In this document: in pieces, positions 41,848 through 51,373 of the stretch | Layout of the letters: every line of letters begins with the position of its first letter | How positions within the stretch are numbered: the first letter of the stretch is position 1 | Assembly (NCBI RefSeq): GCF_014648815.1 | Contig: NZ_BMRV01000017.1 | Location: forward strand, 101,658 to 165,657 | Length of the DNA stretch: 64,000 nt | Origin: Streptomyces flaveolus | GTDB lineage: Bacteria > Actinomycetota > Actinomycetes > Streptomycetales > Streptomycetaceae | Direction of reading: 5' to 3' | The notes under the pieces: model-generated | Told to the model about the DNA's origin: nothing | Database searches by the model: none | The model's input: only the letters and a program-made list of their open reading frames with translations | Position numbers and translations under genes: made by a program

Positions 41848-44451
41848 TTGTCCGCGCGACCCCATGTGCCCAGCCCCGAGGTGCCCAGCCCCACCCGTCG
41901 CCGTGTCCTGACCGTCACGGCCGCCGCCGCGGTGGCCACGCTGCCCGGGACGGCCGCCGAGGCATCCGCCGCCGTCCCGGACACCGGTTCGCCGGCCGTT
42001 GCCGGCGCCGGACCGGCCGCGGAGGCCGTCCGGCCGGCGCTGGACCCGTTCCCGCTGTCCGCGGTCCGGCTCCTCGAGAGCCCGTTCCTCGCCAACATGC
42101 GGCGCACCTGCGCCTACTTGCTGTACGTCGACCCGGACCGGCTGCTGCACACGTTCCGGCTGAACGTCCGACTGCCGTCGACCGCGGAGCCGTGCGGCGG
42201 CTGGGAGGCCCCGGACGTCCTGCTGCGCGGCCACAGCACCGGCCACCTGCTGTCCGCCCTCGCCCAGGCGTACGCCAACACGGGCGACGACGTCTACGCC
42301 GAGAAGGCCCGCCACCTGGTGGCGGCGCTCGCCGAGTGCCAGGCGCACGCGCCCGCCGCCGGCTACCGCCCGGGCTACCTCTCCGCCTTCCCGGAGGACG
42401 TCTTCGACCAGCTCGAAGCAGGGGGCAAGCCCTGGGCGCCCTACTACACGCTGCACAAGATCATGGCCGGGCTGCTCGACCAGTACCTGCTCAGCGGCAA
42501 CGAGCAGGCCATGACCGTGCTGACGGGCATGGCGGCCTGGGTGGACTCCCGCACGGCGCCCCTGTCCCACGACCGCATGCAGTCCCTGCTCCGGGTCGAG
42601 TTCGGCGGCATGAACGAGGTGCTGACGAACCTGTACCTGGAGACCGGCGACCCCGCGCACCTGCGGACCGCGCGACGCTTCGACCACGAGGAGCTGTACG
42701 AGCCGCTGGCCGCGGGCCGTGACGAACTCGCGGGGCGGCACGCCAACACCGAGATCCCCAAGATCGTGGGCGCGGCGCGGAGTTACCGCGCGACGGGGGA
42801 GCGGCGCTACCTGGACATCGCGGCCCACTTCTGGGAGACGGTCGTCCGGCACCACTCGTACGCCATCGGCGGCAACTCCAACCAGGAGTTCTTCGGTCCG
42901 CCCGGCGAGATCGTCAGCCGGCTGTCCGAGGACACCTGCGAGAACTGCAACAGCTACAACATGCTCAAGCTCGGCAGGCAGCTCTTCCTGTACGACCCCA
43001 CGACCACCGCGTACATGGACCACTACGAGTGGACCCTCTACAACCAGATGCTCGGCGAGCAGGACCCCGACTCCGAGCACGGCTTCGTCACCTACTACAC
43101 GGGCCTGTGGGCCGGTTCGCGACGCCGGCCCAAGGGCGGGCTCGGTGCCGCGCCGGGCAGCTACAGCAGCGACTACGACAACTTCTCCTGCGACCACGGC
43201 ACGGGCATGGAGACCCACACCAAGTTCGCCGACAGCATCTACTTCCGCTCCGCCGGAGGGGACCGGACGCTGTACGTGAACCTGTTCATCCCCTCCGAGG
43301 TGACCTGGCGGCAAACGGGGGTGACGCTTCGTCAGGAAACCGGTCATCCGGAGACCGACCGCACCCGGCTCACCGTCACCGGCGGTGACGCGCGCTTCAC
43401 CCTGAAGGTCCGGGTCCCCGCCTGGCTCGCCGACAGCGGCGGCCGGGCCGCGGTACGCCTCAACGGTCACGCACTCGGGGCGCCCGTCCGCCCGGGCCGG
43501 TACGTCACGATCGAGCGCCACTGGCGACGCGGCGACACGGTGGAACTGACCTTCCCGCGCGAGCCCGTCTGGCGGCCGGCCCCCGACAACCCGCAGGTCC
43601 GGTCCCTGTCCTACGGACCCGTGGTGCTCGCCGGCGCCTACGGCTCGACCGCCCTCGCGACCCTCCCCGGCATCCGGACCGAGTCCCTGCGGCCGGTGGC
43701 GGGCGTCCCCCTGGAGTTCACCGCCGTGGCCGACGGCCGTGAGGTGCCGTTGCGGCCCTTCCACAAGGTCCACCACCAGAACTACACCGTCTACTGGGCC
43801 GTCACGCCGCGCCAGGGCCGCGAACGGGACATCGCCCGCTACCCGCTCGACGAGGGCAGCGGCACCACGGTCGCCGACAGCACCGGTACCTTCCCCGGCG
43901 CGGCACTGACCGGCGGCGCCGGCTGGACCACGGACGGCACACGCACCGCGGTGCTCCTGGACGGAACGAACGGTCACGTCACGCTCCCCGAGGGACTCCC
44001 CGCCGGACTGACCGAACTGACGGTCGCCGTGCGCGTCCGCATCGACTCGCTCGCCAACTCCGCACGCGTCTTCGACCTCGGCTACCACAAGAGCACCTAC
44101 CTGTACCTCACGCCCCGCACCGGCGCCGGCCGGGCCCGCGCCGCGCTGAAGATCTCCGGCATGGAGGGCGAGGACGTGATCGACGCCGCCGGGCCCCTGC
44201 CGCAGGGCCGGTGGATCCACGTCGCCCTCACCCTGGCGGGCGGCACCGGCATCCTGTACGTCGACGGAGCCGAGGCCGGCCGCAACGCCGCCGTGGTCAC
44301 CAGCCCGCTGCTGCTCGGCGCCAGTACGCGCAACTACCTGGGCCGTTCGCAGAACTCCACGCATCCCTACCTGCACGGCGCGATCGCCGACTTCCGCCTG
44401 CACAACCGTGCCCTGACGGCCGCCGAGGTGGCCGCACTTGCCGCCGGCTGA
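41848..44451 (+). CDS. Exported GH127-type glycosidase (beta-L-arabinofuranosidase-like) with LamG domain
   Basis: 867 residues. I start at TTG 41848 because AAGGAG lies six bases before it; the frame is open upstream. A twin-arginine signal follows (TRRRVLTVTAAAAVATLPG). The GH127/DUF1680 alpha-barrel shows FRLNVRLPST, GWEAPDVLLRGHSTGHLLSA, YYTLHKIMAGLLDQY, EDTCENCNSYNMLKL (Cys364, Cys367) and SCDHGTGMETHTKFADSIYF (Cys448). In characterised members the last motif has two adjacent cysteines (nucleophile and zinc ligand); here the second is Asp449. From about residue 670 a concanavalin-like LamG domain follows (ARYPLDEGSGTTVADSTG). Probably releases L-arabinofuranose or a related sugar outside the cell. 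Confidence 0.85.
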   Translation: MSARPHVPSPEVPSPTRRRVLTVTAAAAVATLPGTAAEASAAVPDTGSPAVAGAGPAAEAVRPALDPFPLSAVRLLESPFLANMRRTCAYLLYVDPDRLLHTFRLNVRLPSTAEPCGGWEAPDVLLRGHSTGHLLSALAQAYANTGDDVYAEKARHLVAALAECQAHAPAAGYRPGYLSAFPEDVFDQLEAGGKPWAPYYTLHKIMAGLLDQYLLSGNEQAMTVLTGMAAWVDSRTAPLSHDRMQSLLRVEFGGMNEVLTNLYLETGDPAHLRTARRFDHEELYEPLAAGRDELAGRHANTEIPKIVGAARSYRATGERRYLDIAAHFWETVVRHHSYAIGGNSNQEFFGPPGEIVSRLSEDTCENCNSYNMLKLGRQLFLYDPTTTAYMDHYEWTLYNQMLGEQDPDSEHGFVTYYTGLWAGSRRRPKGGLGAAPGSYSSDYDNFSCDHGTGMETHTKFADSIYFRSAGGDRTLYVNLFIPSEVTWRQTGVTLRQETGHPETDRTRLTVTGGDARFTLKVRVPAWLADSGGRAAVRLNGHALGAPVRPGRYVTIERHWRRGDTVELTFPREPVWRPAPDNPQVRSLSYGPVVLAGAYGSTALATLPGIRTESLRPVAGVPLEFTAVADGREVPLRPFHKVHHQNYTVYWAVTPRQGRERDIARYPLDEGSGTTVADSTGTFPGAALTGGAGWTTDGTRTAVLLDGTNGHVTLPEGLPAGLTELTVAVRVRIDSLANSARVFDLGYHKSTYLYLTPRTGAGRARAALKISGMEGEDVIDAAGPLPQGRWIHVALTLAGGTGILYVDGAEAGRNAAVVTSPLLLGASTRNYLGRSQNSTHPYLHGAIADFRLHNRALTAAEVAALAAG

Positions 44452-44586
44452 CGGCACCCCCCGGGACACACACGGACCACCGCACACCCACGCCCGCCCG
44501 GGCCCGAGGACCCGGGCGCCCACGTGCCCGGTGCCGCACGGCACGGGCGCGCCCCCCCGACATCCCCCTGAACGAGGGAGTTCCCC

Positions 44587-47500
44587 ATGTCCGAATCCGA
44601 CCTGACCAGACGCCGGTTCGTCGTGGCCGCCGGAACCGCAGGAGCCGTCTTCGCCGTCGGCCTGCCCGGCGCCGCCGCCACCGCCCGCGCCGCGCAGCCG
44701 GCGGCCGCCGCCGGAGTCGCCCGCACGTCCGGTTTCGCCCCCGAGGACTTCGCCGACCCCCGCCGGGACAGCCGGCCGACGGTCTACTGGTACTGGAACG
44801 GGCCCGTCACCCCCGAACTGGTCGAGACCCAGATGGCCGACCTCCGCGACAAGGGCATGTTCGAGGTCATCCTCTTCCCCTTCGACAACGCCGAGATGCA
44901 GCCGGTGTTCTTCAGCGAGGACTGGTTCGCGATCGTCGGCCACGTCCTGCGGGTCGCCGAGCGCACCGGCATGCGGGTCTGGCTGTTCAACGACGACCAC
45001 TTCCCGAGCGGCCGGGCCGACGAGTACATCGTCACCGGCGGCACCGTCGGCTCCCGCACCTACGCACCCCGGCCGGACCTGAGGCTCAAGGCACTGTGGC
45101 GGTCCACCACCGTCGTCGAGGGGCCCGCCTCCGCCGAGCTCACCGCCACCACCGGGGTGGGCGTCGACACCGGCCGCCTGGTCGCCGACGCCGACGTCCT
45201 CGGCGGAGTCGCCGTACTGAGCGCGGGCGCGGGCTGGACCGACTGCACCGTCACCGGCAGCGCCAAGGCCGAGCACGGCGCCGCCGGGCTCGTCGTCCGC
45301 GCCTCGGCGAGCGGAACCGACGGCTACGCCGTGGAGTTCGACCAGACCGGCGTCGTCACCGTCCTGCGCCTGGCCGACGGCGCGGCGCCGGAGGAACTCG
45401 CGCGCAGCAGCCGCACCGACGGCTTCAACAAGACCAAGTTCCACACCCTCGTCGTCACCGTCCGCGGCGACGCCGTGGCCGTCACCCTCGACGGCAAGGA
45501 CAAGGGCACCGTCACCGACACCGCCCGCACCACCGGCAGCGTGGGCGTGCGGGCCGTCGACGGGCAGCGCGCCCTGTGGGAGAGCCTGACCGTCACCGCC
45601 CCCGACGGCACCACCCTGTACGAGCAGACCTACGGCGACCCGGCCGCCGCCGGCGACTTCCCGGCCCGCCCGCGGCCCGAGGGCACCGCCGCACCCGTCG
45701 CCGCCGTCGCCCGCCCCGTCGGCGCCACCGGCACGGACCGCCTCGTGGAACTGACCGCGGACCTGACGGCCGGACGCACCTGGAAGGTCCCCGCCGGCCG
45801 CTGGCAGATCGACGTCTTCGGCGGCAGCCCCCTCATCGACGACAGCCAGGGCTACAGCCGCAGCTACGTCGACCTGCTCGACGACGAACCCGTCGACCTG
45901 TTCCTCGACATGGTCCCGGGGGAGTACCACCGCCGCTTCGGCCGCTACTTCGGCAACGTCATGCCGGGCTTCTGGGACGACGAACCCTACTTCGCCTCCG
46001 CCGAGGCCCACTTCAAGCGCCTGCCCTGGTCGCCGACGCTGCACGACGCGCTGCACGCCGTCGGCGTCGAACCGGGCACCGCGTACGCCTCGGCCTTCGA
46101 CGACCTCGGCCGCGACGGCCGCATCGCCCGCGGACGCTACTGGCAGGCCGTCTCCGACCGTTTCGCCGTGTACTTCGAGAAGCAGTCCCGTTGGTACGAG
46201 AAGCGGAACGTCGCCCTCATCACCAACCCGCTGTACGACGAGACATCGCCCTCCAAGCGCATCGCCTCCACCGGCGACCTGCACAAGGTCCACCAGTGGG
46301 CGCAGATCCCCGGCGGCGACATCATCACCGCCGAGTACGTGGCCGGCGAACCCACGATGATCCCGCGCAACCCCGTCAGCGTCGCCCACCAGATGGGCCG
46401 CGACCGCGCCCTGCTGGAGGCTTTCGGCAACATGGGCTGGCAGGTCGCACCCGACTTCGCCCGCGCCCTCGTCGGCGCGAACGCCGCCCGCGGCATCAAC
46501 CTCACCGTGCTGCACGCGCTGTGGACCGACGAGACCCGGGTGTACTTCCCCCCGCCGTTCGGCCCGCGCGCCCCCTGGTGGTGGGCCATGGAACCGCTCG
46601 CCGACTGGATCGGCCGCGTGATGGAGGCCGTCCGCGGCACGTCCGCCGCACGGACCGCGCTCGTCCAGCCGCAGCGGGCGGCCGAGCAGTGGCGTGGCAC
46701 CGACCGGCAGGGCGCCGTCGACAGCGCGCTCGGCGACGTCGCGTACGCCCTGGAGGCCGCCCAGGTCGACTTCGACCTCGTGCACGAGGGGGCACTGAGC
46801 GGCGACCGCGGCCTCCTCGCCCACGCCACCACCCGCGGCGGCCGGCTCACCGTCGGCGAGGCCCGCTACGACCTGGCCGTCCTGCCGCCGACCCCGACGC
46901 TCGACGCCGCCGCCGTGAAGACACTCACGGCCTTCGTCCGCGGCGGCGGCACCGTCGTCGCCGTCGGCGAACTGCCCGGGGACGAGGCGAACGGCGGCGA
47001 CCGCGGCCTGGAACGCGCGCTGTCCGCGTTGTTCGGCGAGCAGCTGCCCGGCAGCCGCCGCACCGGCGCCGGCACGGCCGTACGCGTCGCCGACGTGACC
47101 GGCCTGCGGGAGGCGGCGCACGCGGCCGGCGTCGCCGCCGCCGTGCTCGAACCGCCCGCCGAAGCGGTCCGCATCCTGCGCACCACCCGCGGCAAGGACA
47201 TCGCGTTCCTCGTCAACAACGAGAGCGGACAGGCCGTCGAGACGGTCGCCGCACTCCCGGCCACCGGCGTCCCGGAGCTGTGGGACCCCGCCACCGGCAT
47301 CGCCCGGCCCGCACCCGTGTACCGCCGCGACCGGGGGAGGGGCGGCCTGCGGGTACCGCTGCGCCTGCGCCCCTACGAGACCCTCGCGATCGTCGTCCGC
47401 GCCGCCACCCGACCCGGCGCCCACCTCACCGACGCCGCCCTGCCCGTGGAGGACGTCACCGCCAGGAAGGACACGCTGCACGTCACCGCCGTCGCCGACG

Positions 47501-47997
47501 CGCCCGGCAGCTACCCCCTGGCGGGCACCGACGACCGGCACACCTACCGCGGCACCGCCGAGGTCACCGACCCGCTGCACGCCGTGGACCTGGGCGGCGA
47601 CTGGACGCTGACCCTGGACAAGGGTGGTGCCACGCCCGTCACCCGCTCTCTGGGCAGCTGGACCGACCTCGACCCGCTGTTCTCCGGCAGCGGCACCTAC
47701 ACCACCACCTGCGACCTGGACCGGGACACCCTCGACGGGCGCGGCTTCAACCTCGACCTGGGCACCGTCCGGGAAGTCGCCGGGGTGACCGTCAACGGCA
47801 CCGAGCTGCCGCCGCTGCTGTGGAGCCCCTACACCGCCGACGTCACAGACGTCCTGCGGACCGGCCGCAACACGATCACCGTCCGCGTCTCCAACACCCT
47901 CTCCAACGAACGCAAGAAGCCGCTGCCCTCGGGCCTGCTCGGCCCCGTGACCCTGCGGCCCTACCGCCGCGTCACGGCCGTCCTGAACCGTGTCTGA
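44587..47997 (+). CDS. Exported GH106-type glycosidase (second copy)
   Basis: 1136 residues. Tat signal LTRRRFVVAAGTAGAVFAVG. The GH106-like barrel begins DSRPTVYWYWNGPVTPELVE and LRDKGMFEVILFPFDN. Residues about 190-350 are an inserted beta-sandwich (GWTDCTVTGSAKAEHGAAGL, GYAVEFDQTGVVTVLRL, VTLDGKDKGTVTD) resembling the lectin-like fold of GH16/DUF1080 domains. The barrel resumes (GRWQIDVFGG, GFWDDEPYFASAEAHFKRL, WYEKRNVALITNPLYDET), then a flavodoxin-like part and a C-terminal galactose-binding-like domain (DRDTLDGRGFNLDLG ... TVNGTELPPLLW). Likely removes alpha-L-rhamnose from a different linkage than the first copy. It sits 135 bp behind the GH127-type gene, with GAGGGAG before ATG. Confidence 0.85.
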   Translation: MSESDLTRRRFVVAAGTAGAVFAVGLPGAAATARAAQPAAAAGVARTSGFAPEDFADPRRDSRPTVYWYWNGPVTPELVETQMADLRDKGMFEVILFPFDNAEMQPVFFSEDWFAIVGHVLRVAERTGMRVWLFNDDHFPSGRADEYIVTGGTVGSRTYAPRPDLRLKALWRSTTVVEGPASAELTATTGVGVDTGRLVADADVLGGVAVLSAGAGWTDCTVTGSAKAEHGAAGLVVRASASGTDGYAVEFDQTGVVTVLRLADGAAPEELARSSRTDGFNKTKFHTLVVTVRGDAVAVTLDGKDKGTVTDTARTTGSVGVRAVDGQRALWESLTVTAPDGTTLYEQTYGDPAAAGDFPARPRPEGTAAPVAAVARPVGATGTDRLVELTADLTAGRTWKVPAGRWQIDVFGGSPLIDDSQGYSRSYVDLLDDEPVDLFLDMVPGEYHRRFGRYFGNVMPGFWDDEPYFASAEAHFKRLPWSPTLHDALHAVGVEPGTAYASAFDDLGRDGRIARGRYWQAVSDRFAVYFEKQSRWYEKRNVALITNPLYDETSPSKRIASTGDLHKVHQWAQIPGGDIITAEYVAGEPTMIPRNPVSVAHQMGRDRALLEAFGNMGWQVAPDFARALVGANAARGINLTVLHALWTDETRVYFPPPFGPRAPWWWAMEPLADWIGRVMEAVRGTSAARTALVQPQRAAEQWRGTDRQGAVDSALGDVAYALEAAQVDFDLVHEGALSGDRGLLAHATTRGGRLTVGEARYDLAVLPPTPTLDAAAVKTLTAFVRGGGTVVAVGELPGDEANGGDRGLERALSALFGEQLPGSRRTGAGTAVRVADVTGLREAAHAAGVAAAVLEPPAEAVRILRTTRGKDIAFLVNNESGQAVETVAALPATGVPELWDPATGIARPAPVYRRDRGRGGLRVPLRLRPYETLAIVVRAATRPGAHLTDAALPVEDVTARKDTLHVTAVADAPGSYPLAGTDDRHTYRGTAEVTDPLHAVDLGGDWTLTLDKGGATPVTRSLGSWTDLDPLFSGSGTYTTTCDLDRDTLDGRGFNLDLGTVREVAGVTVNGTELPPLLWSPYTADVTDVLRTGRNTITVRVSNTLSNERKKPLPSGLLGPVTLRPYRRVTAVLNRV

Positions 47998-48040
47998 CCC
48001 GGCAGCGTCCGCCCCGCCCCGCACCCGCAAGGAGCACCCC

Positions 48041-51000
48041 ATGAGCAGAGCGCTCGCCCGGCGCGCCCACCGGCGCCCCGCCCTCCTCGTCGCCTCCGGC
48101 CTCACCGCACTCGTCACGGTGCTGCCCACGGCCGTCACCGCGGACGCCGGGCCCCCCGCCCGCATCGCGCCGGCCGAGCTGCGCACCCAGCACCTCGCGC
48201 AGGCCCTGGGCATCGACGACACCACCCCCTACCTGAGCTGGAACATCACCAGCCGGGCGGCGGGCGTCGTGCAGTCCGCGTACCGGGTGCAGGTGGCCGG
48301 CTCCCTGAGCAGGCTCAGACAGGGCAAGCCGGACCTGTGGGACTCCGGCAGAGTCCGCTCCGGCGTCCCGCAGACCACCTACGCCGGCAAGGAACTCGGC
48401 TCCCGCACCCGCGTCTACTGGCGGGTCATGCTCTGGTCCGCCGACACCGGCCGCGCCTCCGGGTGGAGCGAACCCGCCGCGTTCGAGACGGGCCTGACGA
48501 AGCGGCAGGACTGGGACGCGGACTGGATCACCCACCCCGACTGGCAGCTGAGCAAGCGCACCGTCGAGCCCGTCGTCGTCGACCTGCCGCGCACCACGGC
48601 CCGTTACGTCCGCCTCGACGTCACCCGGCTCGGCCTGCCGCTCGCTGACGACTTCCCCGCCGAGTCCTGGCGCCTCCAGCTCGGCGAGATCGACGTACGC
48701 GACTCCGCGAGCGCGACCACCGGCCTCGCCAAGGGCGCCGCCGTGACCGCGTCGGAGACCAGCACCGTCCGCAAGACCTGGGAACCCGCCCTCGCCGTGG
48801 ACGGACTGCCCAACAGCGCCCTGCAGACGGCCGCCGGCTACTCCAGCCCGCCGCACACCGGCCCCGACGTCTCCGACGCGCCGGTCGTGCTCACCCTGGA
48901 CCTCAAGTCGGCCAAGAGCTTCGACCAGATCGCCCTGTACCCGCGCGCCGACGTCCTCACCGACGACGGCCGGGTGCCGAACTTCCCCGTCGACTACACC
49001 GTCTCCACCGGCGACGCGCCCACCGGCCCGTTCACCGAGGCCGCGCGGGTCACCGGACAGCAGCCGCCCACGCCGTACCTGCCCGCCGGACTGCCGCTGT
49101 TCACCAAGGACTTCACCCTGCCGAAGAGCGTGCGCAGCGCACGGCTGTACGTGTCCGGCCTCGGCATCCACGACGCGAGCATCAACGGTGAGCCGGTCGG
49201 CGACGCCGTCCTCGAACCCGCCAACACCGACTACGCCGAGCGCCTCCAGTACGCCACCTACGACGTCACCGACCGGCTGCGTTCCGGCCGCAACACCCTC
49301 GGCATCGAGCTGGGCAACGGCATGTCCAACGTCGTCAGCACCGCCGACCGCTACCGCAAGCTGTACGGCAACCTGAGCGACCCGAAACTCGTCGCCCAGC
49401 TGGAGATCACGCTCGCCGACGGCACCGTGCGCCGCATCGCCAGCGGCGGCGACTGGCGCACCACCCTCGGCGCGACCACCTCCTCCAACTGGTACGGCGG
49501 CGAGGACTACGACGCCCGCCGCGCGATCCCGGACTGGAACAAGCCCGGCCAGGACCGGGGCGCCTGGAAGGCGGCGGCCACCGTGTCCGGCCCCGGCACG
49601 GCCACCGACCCCGCCGTCCTCAGCGCCCGTGAGACCGAACCCGTCCGCGTGATCGAGACGCTCACCGGCAAGGAGGCCGAGGGCGCGGCCGAGGGCAGCC
49701 GGATCTTCGACCTGGGCCGCAACATCGCCGGCTGGCCGGAGATCACCGTCACCGCCCCGGCCGGCACCGACATCCGCATCCTTCCCGCGGAGAGCCTCAA
49801 GGACGGCCACGCCTTCCAGTCCATCAGCAACGTCGGCGGCCCGCTGTGGGACACCTACACCACCCGCGGCGACGGCTCGGAGACCTGGCATCCCAAGTTC
49901 AGCTACCACGGCTTCCGCTACCTGGAACTCAAGGGCCTGCCCGAGAACGCGACCGTCGCCGTGCGCGGCAAGGTCCTGCACACCGACAACGCCTCCTCGG
50001 GCGACTTCACCAGCTCGAACCAACTCGTCAACGGCATCCACTCGATCATCCGCCGGTCGATCGAGGGCAACATGATGAGCGTCCTCACCGACTGCCCGAG
50101 CCGCGAGAAGCTCGGCTGGCTCGAGCAGAACCAGCTGCTCTTCCCCGTCCTCACCGGCAACTACGACATGGAGGCGTACTTCCGCAAGCTCGTGCGCGAC
50201 ATGTCCGACGCCCAGACCGGGGACGGCCTGATCCCGAGCACCGTCCCCGAGTACACGAACCTGCCGGGCGGCTACCGCAACGACGCCAACTGGGGCGGCG
50301 CCTTCGTCCTCGTGCCCTGGCAGCTCTACACCACCTACGGCGACCGCGACACGCTCACCACGTACTACCCGCAGATGCAGCGGTACGCGGCGTTCCTGGA
50401 GCAGCAGGTGAAGGACGGCATCCTCGACTACGGCCTCGGCGACTGGTTCACCCCCGACCGGACCTTCCCGCGCGCCGTGGCCGGCACCTACGGCTACTGG
50501 CGGGTCGTCGACGCCCTGAGCCGTATCGCCGGCGTCCTCGGGGACGAGGACGGCGCGGCCTCCTACCGGGCCAAGGCCGACGCCAGTGCCGAGGCCCTGA
50601 CCGCCAAGTACTACGACCGGGCGACCGGCACCTTCGGCGGCGGCGGCCACGGCGCCGAGGCGCTCGCGCTGGACATGGGTGCCGTCCCGGCCGGTGAGCG
50701 CGAGCGGCTGCTCGGCCACTTCGTCACCAGCGTGGAGCAGGCCGACCACCACCTGGTGCTGGGCGAGATCTCCCTGCCGGCCGCCTTCCGCGTGCTCTCC
50801 GCGGCCGGCCGTGACGACGTCATCCACGCGATCGCCACGCAGACCACCAGCCCGAGCTACGGCTACCAGGTCCTGCACGGCAACACCACGCTCGGCGAGT
50901 CCTGGGACGGCGGCCCCGGCCAGTCCCAGAACCACTTCATGCTCGGCGCCATCGACGCCTGGTTCACCGACCGGGTCGCCGGCATCGAACAGGCCCCCGG

Positions 51001-51307
51001 TTCCATCGGCTACCGCAAGCTGCTGATCGACCCGGCCGTCGTCGGCGACCTCACCTCCGCGTCCGGCTCCTACCGCACGCCGTACGGCACCGTCGGCACC
51101 GACTGGAAGCGCGACGGCGACCGCTACCGGCTGCGGCTGAGCGTGCCCGCCGGCAGCACCGCCGAGGTCCATGTGCCGTTCACCGGGGGACGCGTCGCCG
51201 CCCCCGACGGAGCGAAGCCGCTGCGGACCGAGCAGGGCGAGGCCGTCTACGAGGTCGGCTCGGGCGACTGGACGTTCACCTCGGTGTACGCGGCCGACGG
51301 CTCCTGA
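48041..51307 (+). CDS. Secreted alpha-L-rhamnosidase, GH78
   Basis: 1088 residues. A Sec signal (HRRPALLVASGLTALVTVL) leads into the N-terminal Ig-like domain (APAELRTQHLAQALGID, YWRVMLWSADTGRASGW). An F5/8-type carbohydrate-binding insertion occupies about 185-350 (WRLQLGEIDVRDS, ITL-type ALAVDGLPNSALQTAAGY). Then come the GH78 sandwich (KDFTLPKSVRSARLYVSGLG, GRNTLGIELGNG) and the (alpha/alpha)6 barrel with LTDCPSREKLGWLEQNQL, GDWFTPDRTF and SWDGGPGQSQNHFMLG, typical of GH78. It cleaves alpha-L-rhamnosides outside the cell. ATG at 48041 follows AAGGAG. Third gene of the run, ending at a convergent terminator. Confidence 0.92.
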   Translation: MSRALARRAHRRPALLVASGLTALVTVLPTAVTADAGPPARIAPAELRTQHLAQALGIDDTTPYLSWNITSRAAGVVQSAYRVQVAGSLSRLRQGKPDLWDSGRVRSGVPQTTYAGKELGSRTRVYWRVMLWSADTGRASGWSEPAAFETGLTKRQDWDADWITHPDWQLSKRTVEPVVVDLPRTTARYVRLDVTRLGLPLADDFPAESWRLQLGEIDVRDSASATTGLAKGAAVTASETSTVRKTWEPALAVDGLPNSALQTAAGYSSPPHTGPDVSDAPVVLTLDLKSAKSFDQIALYPRADVLTDDGRVPNFPVDYTVSTGDAPTGPFTEAARVTGQQPPTPYLPAGLPLFTKDFTLPKSVRSARLYVSGLGIHDASINGEPVGDAVLEPANTDYAERLQYATYDVTDRLRSGRNTLGIELGNGMSNVVSTADRYRKLYGNLSDPKLVAQLEITLADGTVRRIASGGDWRTTLGATTSSNWYGGEDYDARRAIPDWNKPGQDRGAWKAAATVSGPGTATDPAVLSARETEPVRVIETLTGKEAEGAAEGSRIFDLGRNIAGWPEITVTAPAGTDIRILPAESLKDGHAFQSISNVGGPLWDTYTTRGDGSETWHPKFSYHGFRYLELKGLPENATVAVRGKVLHTDNASSGDFTSSNQLVNGIHSIIRRSIEGNMMSVLTDCPSREKLGWLEQNQLLFPVLTGNYDMEAYFRKLVRDMSDAQTGDGLIPSTVPEYTNLPGGYRNDANWGGAFVLVPWQLYTTYGDRDTLTTYYPQMQRYAAFLEQQVKDGILDYGLGDWFTPDRTFPRAVAGTYGYWRVVDALSRIAGVLGDEDGAASYRAKADASAEALTAKYYDRATGTFGGGGHGAEALALDMGAVPAGERERLLGHFVTSVEQADHHLVLGEISLPAAFRVLSAAGRDDVIHAIATQTTSPSYGYQVLHGNTTLGESWDGGPGQSQNHFMLGAIDAWFTDRVAGIEQAPGSIGYRKLLIDPAVVGDLTSASGSYRTPYGTVGTDWKRDGDRYRLRLSVPAGSTAEVHVPFTGGRVAAPDGAKPLRTEQGEAVYEVGSGDWTFTSVYAADGS

Positions 51308-51317
51308 ACGAGCGGCA

Positions 51318-51343
51318 GCGGTGGCGTCGTGCGACGCCACCGC
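51318..51343. terminator. Bidirectional terminator between GH78 and lacI genes
   Basis: GCGGTGGCGTCG and CGACGCCACCGC form a perfect 12 bp stem with a two-base centre, between two convergent genes. Confidence 0.75.
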
Positions 51344-51373
51344 CGCCGGGCTGTGCGCGTGCGGCGCACGGTG

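Noticed and set aside
41617..48225. A 2202-codon open frame on the minus strand opposite the GH127 and GH106 genes
   Set aside because: It is a mirror frame produced by extreme third-position GC; its translation is Gly/Val/Ala/Arg-rich without any domain, and the plus-strand genes are clear.
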